Shown in pieces: positions 1 to 5,886 of a stretch of 10,972 nucleotides of DNA. Every line of letters starts with the position of its first letter. Within the stretch, counting starts at the first letter, position 1. The position numbers were made by a program, and so were the translations under genes. Location: assembly GCA_036510515.1 (NCBI GenBank), contig DATCDS010000116.1:1-10972 (forward strand). The letters are read 5' to 3'. The notes under the pieces are model-generated. The model was not told the DNA's origin, did no database searches, and saw only the letters and a list, made by a program, of their open reading frames with translations. Origin of the DNA: JALYSX01 sp036510515 (GTDB lineage: Bacteria; Vulcanimicrobiota; Vulcanimicrobiia; Vulcanimicrobiales; Vulcanimicrobiaceae).

Positions 1-99
1 TTCGAGTTCATCAACGGCTGGTACAACCCGCACCGCCGGCACACCGCACTCGGCATGTTATCCCCAGCCGAGTTCGAACGACGGAATCAAGCCGCCTGA
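1..99 (+). CDS. IS3-family transposase OrfB, C-terminal end (partial)
   Basis: Only the last 32 codons are in the window; the gene enters from the left edge and stops at TGA (97-99). The peptide carries the signature tail of IS3-group OrfB proteins, FINGWYNPHRRHTALG followed by LSPAEFE, which closes the rve (RNase H-fold, DDE) integrase core. The family catalyses cut-and-circularise transposition of its own element. The catalytic acidic residues lie upstream of the window and cannot be checked, so whether the transposase is intact is unknown. The element marks the left edge of a region full of truncated and broken genes. Family identity is near certain from the tail motif; the exact IS cannot be named. 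Confidence 0.9.
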   Translation, partial: FEFINGWYNPHRRHTALGMLSPAEFERRNQAA

Positions 100-110
100 T
101 GTCCAATGAA

Positions 111-139
111 ATACTGTCCACCGGACCGAGCCAGCTTCA
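111..139 (+). repeat. Probable right terminal inverted repeat of the IS3-family element
   Basis: About a dozen bases after the transposase stop lies a stretch containing CTGTCCACCGGACCGAGCC and ending in CTTCA. IS3-family elements usually end a few tens of bases past OrfB in an inverted repeat that finishes with CA, so this is the expected place and style of a right end. The left copy lies outside the window, so the repeat cannot be verified and the exact boundary is inferred. Confidence 0.35.
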
Positions 140-354
140 ATGGCGCACCGATGGCATCATCGTGACCGTTGTTCGTTATGGTGGGCCTGCTGAACATCAG
201 GCTGAGGTTGGGGCAAATATCCCGATTGGGAGAGCAAACTCACGGGAATCTGAATGGTCGCGGCACTGGCTCCCCGACGATGTCGCCGCGCCGGGGCGAC
301 CTTGAGTTCGCGCGCCTGCTTGGCAAACGCCGCTAGATTGGACGTCAGCATACG

Positions 355-561
355 TCATATGAACTCAAGGCCGACTATATGATCTTCACCATTCAAATAT
401 ATGAAGACGCCCAACCCACTCGCACTTTCGTACTGCAACTGTCGGTCCGTCGGTTGCATTTCCCCAAATTTTATAACAAGCGATCTACTGGCTTCAACCT
501 CTTGATTCGGGACCGGCGTGCTATCGAGTACCTTAGCAAGAGCAGCGAAATCTATAATCAT
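355..561 (-). CDS. Probable immunity protein of the RHS toxin, DUF2283-like
   Basis: A 68-residue acidic protein. Its ATG (559-561) immediately follows the TAG stop (562-564) of the upstream toxin frame, with an AAGG element nine bases before the start, so it is almost certainly translated by coupling to the toxin. The C-terminal half, SLVIKFGEMQPTDRQL to YLNGEDHIVGLEFI, has the layout of DUF2283 proteins: a strand, a gap, then a (D/E)DxxVGxEh ending. DUF2283 proteins are often found beside DUF4258 proteins, which is the domain type seen upstream. Inference: it neutralises that toxin. Base composition is clearly less GC-rich than leuS or the epimerase, typical of horizontally moved immunity genes. 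The family call is by eye; that this is a real gene is more certain than its family. Confidence 0.6.
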   Translation of the reverse strand: MIIDFAALAKVLDSTPVPNQEVEASRSLVIKFGEMQPTDRQLQYESASGLGVFIYLNGEDHIVGLEFI

Positions 562-1005
562 CTATTTGTGCCTTATTGGAGTCAGCCGCGCTTTGCTAAC
601 CGCCGTTGGACGAGTGTGATCAATTGTCGTGACTAATCTGGTTCGCGTCGAGTCGGTCACAGCAGTAAGGTTACGCCCCTCGGGACCCGCGCCCGGGAGG
701 ACGTGCGTAACCGTCCCTGCATACTTAGAGTCCGAAAATTGCTCCCCGTGCGCAACCGTCGTCCGCACCGCATCCGCGGATATCCCACGTTGCGCCATTT
801 TCTCGCCTGCGTGTACGCTGATCGCGAGGTCCTTTTGAAGTGCACTAGCCCCTCCCCCACTTACAACGGTTTCCGTTATCCCCCCGGTGCCAGCGCCGCC
901 CCCCGAACTTTCGACGAAGTCTTGAACCATCTGATTGTCGCGGGGGCGTTTCGCAGGTAGGTAAACACCAGCAGATCCGCTACGACAAGCAGGCCTACAA
1001 TGCAC
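562..1005 (-). CDS. DUF4258-like C-terminal toxin domain of the RHS protein, out of frame with the RHS core
   Basis: The open frame begins at GTG 1005, but the biologically sensible part starts near 945, where the RHS core frame should join it. Residues after that point read as a Gly/Ser-rich linker (ESSGGGAGTGG), then a domain with ISVHAGEKMAQRGIS, an alternating segment, HGEQFSDSKYAG and LTAVTDSTRTRLVTTI. This is the pattern of DUF4258 domains (His near the start, MxxRGI helix, DxKY, closing strand with VTT), which are common as C-terminal toxins of RHS and other polymorphic toxins. The fold is thought to be ribonuclease-like, but activity here is inferred. It ends at TAG directly against the immunity ATG. 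As sequenced it cannot be made as a fusion with the RHS core without one base change or ribosomal slippage near 942-946. A stand-alone product from GTG 1005 is possible but unlikely. Confidence 0.65.
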   Translation of the reverse strand: MHCRPACRSGSAGVYLPAKRPRDNQMVQDFVESSGGGAGTGGITETVVSGGGASALQKDLAISVHAGEKMAQRGISADAVRTTVAHGEQFSDSKYAGTVTHVLPGAGPEGRNLTAVTDSTRTRLVTTIDHTRPTAVSKARLTPIRHK

Positions 1006-2102
1006 TGCGGGCAGTATCCGCTGGGGTCCTCGTATGAAATCGGATTGTTACCGTTCCACATGTACGATTTTTGGGACATGGGATCGTTGATGTCGCCCGC
1101 GTAGGCGTCGGGGGTGGTCCAGGCGTTGAGGCTAGGCTCATACGTGCGCACGCCTTGGATGGTGTTCATGCCGTCGCTGATGCCGTCGGTGCGCGGCTGG
1201 TTGATCGGGATTAAGGGCATTTGACGGAAATCGTCCAACGTCTGAAAGACGCCCGTTGGAACGTTCCCGGCGGTCTGCGACGAACCGGGTTCCAACAGCG
1301 GGCTCATGAGATTCCAGGTATCCGTGGACCCGTCGATCGTATGGCGTGTCACCGCCGTTCCCGTCGGATCGCGGTCGGCGAGAACCAGGCCACTAAATGC
1401 GCTTGCCAATGGGTAGACATCTCCGAAGTCTTCGATCTTGAGATCGTCGACCTGTCCCGAGGCGTTGGTTGTAAACAGCAGCCCGTCGCCGTCCCAGTGC
1501 AACGTCTCTTGACCCACCGCCGGATCAGCGATTTGCTGCGGATGATTATTGGGGCCCCATGAATAGACGCGCGTTGGCGTGGTTATGCCGCCGCCGATGA
1601 GCCGGTTCTGCACGTCGTACGCGCGTGCAGGCGTACTTCTCATCGTGTTAGAGGTGGAGCACGTCGGCGGAGGCGGGTAAGGTGCTGTTGAGATCAGGCA
1701 CTTTGTGGTGGTGCCCGTTCCGTTGACCTGGCGCCCGGCGGCGTCAAAGGACCACGACGCCGTGGAAGCCGCGACGTATTGTTGCTTGCAGGGGTTGAAT
1801 TTCCTGGGAACGCAGTTCCCGGGCCTGGGTGACGGCATGGCCGCGTTGTCAGTCAGAAGGACGCCCGCCCGCGTATCGAATGACACGGTGTGCCCGCCGG
1901 CGGGACCGCTTTTCGCCGTCATGACACCATTGCTGACGCCGTGCTCCTCGTCGTAGGTCACATCCGCGCCCACCACGACCTGCTGCGAGACGAACTCGCC
2001 GTTGTTCGTGTATTCCTCGCTCACGGTAGCACGTCGGAGCTGTGCGTTAATTTTATCGATGCCCCCTTTGTCAAGCCAGCCGCCAACGCTCGAATAAAGC
2101 AC
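876..2102 (-). CDS. RHS repeat-associated core protein, 5'-truncated and 3'-frameshifted
   Basis: A 408-codon frame starting at GTG 2102, directly behind an in-frame TGA (GGG TGA GTG). It holds degenerate YD-type repeats (WSFDAAGRQVNG, RAYDVQNRLIGG, LHWDGDGLL) and, at residues about 317-363, the RHS-associated core GVRTYEPSLNAW ... NGNNPISYEDPSGY, which marks the end of the RHS shell just before the toxin. RHS proteins wrap and autoproteolytically release a variable C-terminal toxin and are usually well over 1000 residues, so the N-terminal part with its secretion or trafficking domain is missing. After DPSGY comes a hydrophobic stretch (CIVGLLVVADLLVFTYL), then about 25 residues of nonsense-like tail to a stop at 876. 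The natural continuation is in another frame. Probably a decaying or orphan toxin-tip cassette; RHS identity is firm. Confidence 0.85.
   Translation of the reverse strand: MLYSSVGGWLDKGGIDKINAQLRRATVSEEYTNNGEFVSQQVVVGADVTYDEEHGVSNGVMTAKSGPAGGHTVSFDTRAGVLLTDNAAMPSPRPGNCVPRKFNPCKQQYVAASTASWSFDAAGRQVNGTGTTTKCLISTAPYPPPPTCSTSNTMRSTPARAYDVQNRLIGGGITTPTRVYSWGPNNHPQQIADPAVGQETLHWDGDGLLFTTNASGQVDDLKIEDFGDVYPLASAFSGLVLADRDPTGTAVTRHTIDGSTDTWNLMSPLLEPGSSQTAGNVPTGVFQTLDDFRQMPLIPINQPRTDGISDGMNTIQGVRTYEPSLNAWTTPDAYAGDINDPMSQKSYMWNGNNPISYEDPSGYCPQCIVGLLVVADLLVFTYLRNAPATIRWFKTSSKVRGAALAPGG
942..946 (-). other. C5/G5 homopolymer at the RHS-toxin frame break
   Basis: On the minus strand the coding sequence reads AAC GCC CCC GCG ACA in the RHS frame. 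Adding one C gives AAC GCC CCC CGC GAC AAT CAG, which joins the hydrophobic end of the RHS core (FTYLR) smoothly to the charged linker (PRDNQMVQDFVESS) of the DUF4258-like toxin. Placing the break here is inferred: the protein character switches frame at this point and it is the only sizeable homopolymer nearby. It could be a mutation, a phase-variable tract, a slippage site or a sequencing error. Confidence 0.6.
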
Positions 2103-2634
2103 TCACCCTGCAGAATATCGCACGCAAAACCCGCCCATAGGGCAACCCGCCCGCCTCCCTTAGTTGGTCCGGATCAGCATGGCCTTCAGCTCGCCCAGGA
2201 TATGATTCGACAGCGGGCCGAGGCCGATGGTGCGCCCAAACGGCCAGCCCTCATCTGGTTCACCTGCGGAAATATGATGGTCAGGCGAAGCCGGAGGGCC
2301 ATAAAGCGCCCGGGCACGCCGCTGGAGGCCGCTCTCGAGTTCGCGATGTCTGGAGATGTGGGTTGGCCACCGAAGCGGCAAGGCGGAGCGGGTTTTTACA
2401 CCCTCGCCCGTTCCCGCAGAACCGCCGTCCTTTGGGTGGCGGCCTTGCGCCTGGTCGGTTCCGGCAGGACGACGCCATGTTACGAATTTGGGAAGAGCCC
2501 GGTGCGCGAATTGCGCCCGCCGGGATCTGTGCGGGCGGTGCGCGGGAACGCGGTAACGCGCATCCCTACCGCTCTAGCTACTCGACCCGTGCCCCCGGGA
2601 GCACACGGCCGGGGATGTATTGGTGCAATCGCGC
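2103..2634. other. 532-base stretch without a supportable gene
   Basis: No reading frame on either strand shows a recognisable domain, plausible composition or a ribosome binding site. Several short overlapping frames exist, as expected at this GC level. Two small perfect hairpins lie in the right part: CGCCCGC (2515-2521) with GCGGGCG (2532-2538), and TGCGCG (2540-2545) with CGCGCA (2558-2563). Neither is followed by a T run. The stretch separates the small membrane protein gene from the truncated RHS gene on the same strand and may be debris from loss of the RHS 5' part. Confidence 0.5.
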
Positions 2635-2964
2635 TCAGAGGTACCCGCACTGCGTTTGAACCCTTGTGACGCATAGTGGGACTAAGACGCTTAATAGAAG
2701 CGCAGATGCGACAACCGAGGTTACGAGAGGTGTCTTTGGACGCCACTTGATATGTTGCTGCAAGGCACCAAACAGGCCAGCGATCAAGACAACCGTCGAG
2801 ATCTGATAGCAATAGTGATTCCAAATTACCACAACGGCCAATGCGCCCCACGAAGGATCGCCGCATTCGCGTGTTCCAGAGACAAACATCGCGATGGCAC
2901 TTAGCACGGCCACACTGCAACCCCACAGCAGTGCCCCTATCACCGAAAACATCGGTTTTCCCAT
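2635..2964 (-). CDS. Small three-helix membrane protein, function unknown
   Basis: A 109-residue protein with three clear hydrophobic segments at about 5-28, 40-66 and 78-100, joined by short polar loops (SGTRECGDPS; QQHIKWRPKT), so an inner-membrane protein. The start is well supported: ATG at 2964 is preceded by AAGGAG with a five-base spacer. No signal peptide cleavage site or catalytic motif is seen. Six cysteines, mostly near the loops and the C-terminus, are unusual for its size. Base composition is much less GC-rich than the right half of the window, pointing to acquired DNA. It sits upstream of the RHS gene on the same strand across a 532-base gap. It could be a membrane immunity protein lost from its partner, but nothing in the sequence proves this. 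I do not recognise the family. Confidence 0.75.
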   Translation of the reverse strand: MGKPMFSVIGALLWGCSVAVLSAIAMFVSGTRECGDPSWGALAVVVIWNHYCYQISTVVLIAGLFGALQQHIKWRPKTPLVTSVVASALLLSVLVPLCVTRVQTQCGYL

Positions 2965-2969
2965 GGTAT

Positions 2970-2975
2970 CTCCTT
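2970..2975 (-). promoter_or_regulatory. Strong Shine-Dalgarno site of the small membrane protein gene
   Basis: The minus strand reads AAGGAG, then ATACC, then the ATG at 2964: a near-perfect anti-SD match at ideal spacing. It is the strongest ribosome binding site in the window; most conserved genes here have weak or no visible SD, so it also marks this gene as foreign in style. Confidence 0.8.
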
Positions 2976-3004
2976 ATCAAGTTATCGGGCATGCGTTTTA
3001 GATA

Positions 3005-3325
3005 ATGGCGTCCTGTAGCCTTATTCTTAGCGTCGTTCTTTGGTTGGCTGCTGCGGGCCCAACCAGAATCCCCGATGGCGAGGTGCGAACGCTGGTGACG
3101 CTTCCTGCCGGATGGGACGCCGTGCCGTCAACCGGCGCGAGCGTTCGCGCGGGCGACGCTTGGCTCGAGGCGAGGTCGTCGCTCGCGCTCAAGGTCCCAT
3201 CGGCAATCGTCCCGCGGCAATACAACGTTCTCGTCAACCCGCTGCACGATGCGTTCGCACGCATCGCCTACGAAAGGGCGATACCATACGTCGTGGATGC
3301 GCGCCTCGTCGAGGGCTTCTCCTAG
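3005..3325 (+). pseudogene. RES-domain toxin, C-terminal part only
   Basis: The 106-residue frame matches the second part of RES-family toxins (NAD+-degrading toxins of Xre/RES-type toxin-antitoxin pairs). Visible are VTLPAGWDAVPS, the hallmark GDAWLEARSSLALKVPSAIVPRQYNVLVNPLH (residues 50-81), and a final PYVVDARL, which in intact members reads like PFxFDxRL. Residues 6-19 (LILSVVLWLAAAGP) look like an eroded version of the usual SLALLEVLVHL helix with its acidic residue gone. The N-terminal region with the GxRWN-type arginine motif and the conserved tyrosine is absent; upstream DNA belongs to the oppositely oriented membrane protein gene. No Xre-type antitoxin gene is in the window. It has no good ribosome binding site and is probably an inactive remnant. 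Its stop lies inside the 39-bp direct repeat, and its 3' part overlaps the DUF2723 frame antisense. Confidence 0.7.
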
Positions 3326-4949
3326 CCGCGGACGAACTTGGCGCGGTGGTACGCATCGCCGACACGCGCCAGATTTTCGCGTCTCGAGCTAGATCGGGAT
3401 CAACATTGAGCCGGTGGATAAGATGAAACGACAGCCCCGGAACCGAGGGGGTAGCATACTGTACGACATACACCGGACGCGCGCGTACCCAAGCTGGGAT
3501 CCTCTTTGCGTCGTCGGGGAGAAACCCAATATCTAATATTCGTTCCCCGGTTGAATGGTCGACGTACGCCGCATAGGCCAGCGGTGTTGCCAGTACCCAT
3601 GGTGCAACGATGATCGCGTTCGGCGGGGTTGCGGCAACGACCGTAGCGACATAGGTTTGGCCGAGATGGTCCGCCGGCAATCCAAAGAGCGAGCGGCCAG
3701 CGATCAGTTCGAGGGCAAGAACGAGCGCTCCAACGACGCCGCCAACGTACGGGCCGGCAGCATCCAGGGCGGTTGCGCCAAAGGCTGCCGCTAGCCAAAT
3801 GGGAACCAGGAGGTATCGCATGGGCTCTGTCTCTTGAGGAAATAAAACGATAAATGGCCACGCGGCCAACGCAAACGCGAGCAAGATTATTCCCCAGCGC
3901 CACTTCCGCGCCAGAAGTATCGCGACTCCAACGAGAGCCAGCAGGGCGAGTAACGGTGACGATCCATGCCAGAAGAGTGCGGCTACCCGCGGCAGTCCCG
4001 ACGCGAGGTTTTTGAAATCGAGCAAATTCTGGAGCGAAGATGCCGCGTGAACCTGTGCGCCTGAGACCAGCCAGAGGGCGTTTTGAATCTTGGCCGGATG
4101 CGCGTAATCCCAGATAGGGCGTCCCGGAGGAATCCCCAATGCAAGCGTGGGGTCTCGGCGCGCTGCGAAGTTGGCTGCGCTTCGCAACGGCAAGTATGCA
4201 TAAACGAACGCTCCAAGGATCGCACTGCCGACGCTTGCCGCTAACGCAGAGATGCGAAGGCTTCGGCGCTGCACAAATGCGTACAGGAGTATGCCGGGAA
4301 GGAGCCAGACGATGCTCAGTTGATTGCCCAACGCGACGCCGAACACGAGGCCCGCGCAGGCAAGTACCGGTGTCGTATGCGACGATCTCCAGCGCTGCAA
4401 CAACAGCAAGACAATGGAACTCGCGAGCACGGTGACGGCAAAGACATCGGTGTGAGTCGCGTGACTCCAGACGGCCGGTGCGAGCGCAAAACAAAGTGCG
4501 GCGAGCAGCGCCGGGATTTCGCGAGCCCGCTCGCGTCGAGCGAACACATAGAGGGCCAGCGAAGAAGATGCATAGCACAGCGCACACATGAACGTCATGC
4601 GCCAAGCTACGCTGCCGATCGGGATCGCGTGCGAAAAGAGCCAACCAAGGATGATGAATGTTGGGTAGCCCGTTGGATGTCCAATACCGGCAATATAAGG
4701 AACGGTCTGCATCTCGCCGGTATCCCAAAAGCCGATGCCTCCATCCAGCGAGCGTACGTAGACAATCAGCGGAAGGACGAAGCTCGCTACGATCGCCAGC
4801 AACGAAGGCAACGAAGCACCTTCCCGCCGTTTTGCGCGCGGGACGTGAAGTAGCCGGAGCGGGACGTCGCGCGAATTGACGGACACGCGGGATGCCTTTC
4901 TTACGGTTCGAGGGCTTCTCCTAGCCGCGGACGAACTTGGCGCGGTCAT
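3234..4949 (-). CDS. DUF2723 (TMEM260-like) multi-pass membrane protein, GT-C glycosyltransferase type
   Basis: The longest frame has 571 residues and many hydrophobic helices from about residue 48 on. The N-terminal loop carries family marks: SLDGGIGFWDTGEMQTV with acidic WDTGE (75-79) and GIGHPTGYP (90-96), then AWRMTFMCAL and APAVWSHATHTDVFAV. DUF2723 proteins are GT-C-fold membrane enzymes; human TMEM260 is a protein O-mannosyltransferase, so lipid-linked sugar transfer at the membrane is likely, acceptor unknown. The ATG at 4949 is doubtful: it overlaps the divergent epimerase ATG and lies at the edge of the repeat. GTG 4886 (after AAAGG) or TTG 4811 (GGAAGG before it, just ahead of the first helix) are plausible starts. 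The last roughly 40 residues read through the repeat into sequence antisense to the RES remnant and look like a non-native tail after IWRVSAMR. Confidence 0.85.
   Translation of the reverse strand: MTAPSSSAARRSPRTVRKASRVSVNSRDVPLRLLHVPRAKRREGASLPSLLAIVASFVLPLIVYVRSLDGGIGFWDTGEMQTVPYIAGIGHPTGYPTFIILGWLFSHAIPIGSVAWRMTFMCALCYASSSLALYVFARRERAREIPALLAALCFALAPAVWSHATHTDVFAVTVLASSIVLLLLQRWRSSHTTPVLACAGLVFGVALGNQLSIVWLLPGILLYAFVQRRSLRISALAASVGSAILGAFVYAYLPLRSAANFAARRDPTLALGIPPGRPIWDYAHPAKIQNALWLVSGAQVHAASSLQNLLDFKNLASGLPRVAALFWHGSSPLLALLALVGVAILLARKWRWGIILLAFALAAWPFIVLFPQETEPMRYLLVPIWLAAAFGATALDAAGPYVGGVVGALVLALELIAGRSLFGLPADHLGQTYVATVVAATPPNAIIVAPWVLATPLAYAAYVDHSTGERILDIGFLPDDAKRIPAWVRARPVYVVQYATPSVPGLSFHLIHRLNVDPDLARDAKIWRVSAMRTTAPSSSAARRSPRRGAHPRRMVSPFRRRCVRTHRAAG
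3309..3347 (+). repeat. 39-bp direct repeat, left copy
   Basis: Identical base for base to 4908-4946, in the same orientation, offset by 1599 bases. It begins TCGAGGGCTTCTCCTAGCC and ends in GGCGCGGT. This copy contains the stop codon of the RES remnant, and on the minus strand encodes TAPSSSAARRSPR near the C-terminus of the DUF2723 frame. The flanking bases differ on both sides, so the repeat boundaries are sharp. Confidence 0.95.
4908..4946 (+). repeat. 39-bp direct repeat, right copy
   Basis: Exact second copy of 3309-3347. It ends one base before the CATG that contains the epimerase start, and on the minus strand encodes TAPSSSAARRSPR at the N-terminus of the longest DUF2723 frame. In the epimerase frame it reads RGLLLAADELGA upstream of MRIIVTGG, which is not part of normal epimerases. 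The right copy is likely the original leader of the epimerase or the target of an insertion. Confidence 0.95.
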
Positions 4950-5886
4950 GCGTATTATCGTAACGGGCGGGGCGGGATTTATCGGCTCGCATATCGTCGA
5001 GGCCTATTTGGCCGCCGGGCACGAGGTGCTCGTCATCGACTCGCTCTGGGAACACGGCGGCGGCCGGCGGCAGAACTTGCCCGAACGCGCGTCGTTCGTG
5101 CACATGGATATCCGCGACGAAGGTGTGGCGCGCATCTTTGCGGAGTTCAAACCTGAGATCGTCAATCATCACGCGGCACAGCACTCCGTGGCGATTTCCT
5201 CGCGCGACCCGATCTACGATGCCGAGGTCAACGTGCGCGGTCTGCTCAACGTTCTGGAGAACGGCGTGAAGGCCGACGTGAAGAAGTTCGTCTTTGCGTC
5301 GAGCGGCGCGACGTTCGGAACGCCCGAGAAGCTGCCGATGAACGAGCAGACGCCGCAGCATCCTACCTCACCGTACGGCATCACCAAGATGGTCGCCGAA
5401 CACTACCTGCGATTTTATCAGCAGGAGCACGGCCTAGAATTCACCGCGCTGCGCTATGGTAACGTGTACGGACCGCGTCAAGACCCTAACGGCGAAGCCG
5501 GCGTGATCGCGATCTTCATCGGAAAATTTCTCGCGCGCGAAGGCGTGCGCATCGATTGGGACGGCGAGCAGACGCGCGACTACATCTACGTCAAGGACAT
5601 CGCAACGCTCAATCTCGCCGCGCTGGAGCGGGGGAGCGGCGGGTGCTACTGCATCGGCACGAACGAGCGCACGAGCGTCAACGAGATTTTTCGAGCGTTG
5701 GTCGGCATCAGCGGATTCGAGCCATCGGTCACGGCCGGCCCCAAACGCGCGGGCGACGCGCGCGACGCGCAGTTCGATGCATCCTTGGCCAAAGCCGAAC
5801 TTGGCTGGAGCGCACGCACCGCGCTGATCGACGGCATGCGCGAAACGTACGACTACTTCGCGGCAATTAACGAGAAGCGGCCGTAA
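4948..5886 (+). CDS. NAD-dependent nucleotide-sugar epimerase/dehydratase (extended SDR, GalE-like)
   Basis: A 312-residue protein starting MRIIVTGGAGFIGSHIV. The Rossmann motif GGAGFIG is at 7-13 and the NAD-ribose acidic residue at D31 (LVIDSLW). The active-site serine region is FASSGATFG (117-124), and the catalytic YxxxK is SPYGITK (Y143, K147). RYGNVYGPRQDP (169-180) and the substrate-binding WDGEQTRDYIYVKD (204-217) are typical of UDP-sugar 4-epimerases and related enzymes. Likely role: interconverting NDP-hexoses for cell-surface glycans; the precise substrate cannot be read. The ATG at 4948 is chosen because the Rossmann strand begins there; an in-frame TTG at 4876 would add a 24-residue leader encoded by the direct repeat and is rejected. 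No clear SD is visible. The 3' end overlaps the converging monooxygenase by 20 bases. The neighbouring DUF2723 gene could share a glycan role. Confidence 0.92.
   Translation: MRIIVTGGAGFIGSHIVEAYLAAGHEVLVIDSLWEHGGGRRQNLPERASFVHMDIRDEGVARIFAEFKPEIVNHHAAQHSVAISSRDPIYDAEVNVRGLLNVLENGVKADVKKFVFASSGATFGTPEKLPMNEQTPQHPTSPYGITKMVAEHYLRFYQQEHGLEFTALRYGNVYGPRQDPNGEAGVIAIFIGKFLAREGVRIDWDGEQTRDYIYVKDIATLNLAALERGSGGCYCIGTNERTSVNEIFRALVGISGFEPSVTAGPKRAGDARDAQFDASLAKAELGWSARTALIDGMRETYDYFAAINEKRP

Noticed and set aside
282..300. GTCGCC/GGCGAC hairpin as a terminator for the toxin-immunity transcript
   Set aside because: A six-base GC stem with no T run on either strand; common by chance at this GC content.
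99..305. Plus-strand frame whose ATG overlaps the transposase TGA
   Set aside because: It crosses the probable IS end and shows no domain or sensible composition; the overlap is fortuitous.
157..351. 64-residue minus-strand frame starting three bases after the immunity stop, considered as a third toxin-locus gene
   Set aside because: No SD, Arg/Gln/Pro-rich random-looking composition, no recognisable domain, and it runs toward the IS end; most likely noncoding.
942..946. Programmed -1 ribosomal frameshift site making the RHS-toxin fusion
   Set aside because: The tract is not in the X XXY YYZ register of the RHS frame and no downstream stimulatory structure is obvious; a simple indel or error is more economical. 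Kept only as a possibility in the findings.
2160..2381. Minus-strand 73-residue frame as a missing 5' piece of the RHS gene
   Set aside because: No YD repeats or RHS features, no SD, and its sequence resembles nothing I can name.
2540..2630. tRNA-like look of the GC-rich hairpins on either strand
   Set aside because: No T-arm GGTTCGA box, no cloverleaf with a matching acceptor stem could be drawn, and no CCA end.
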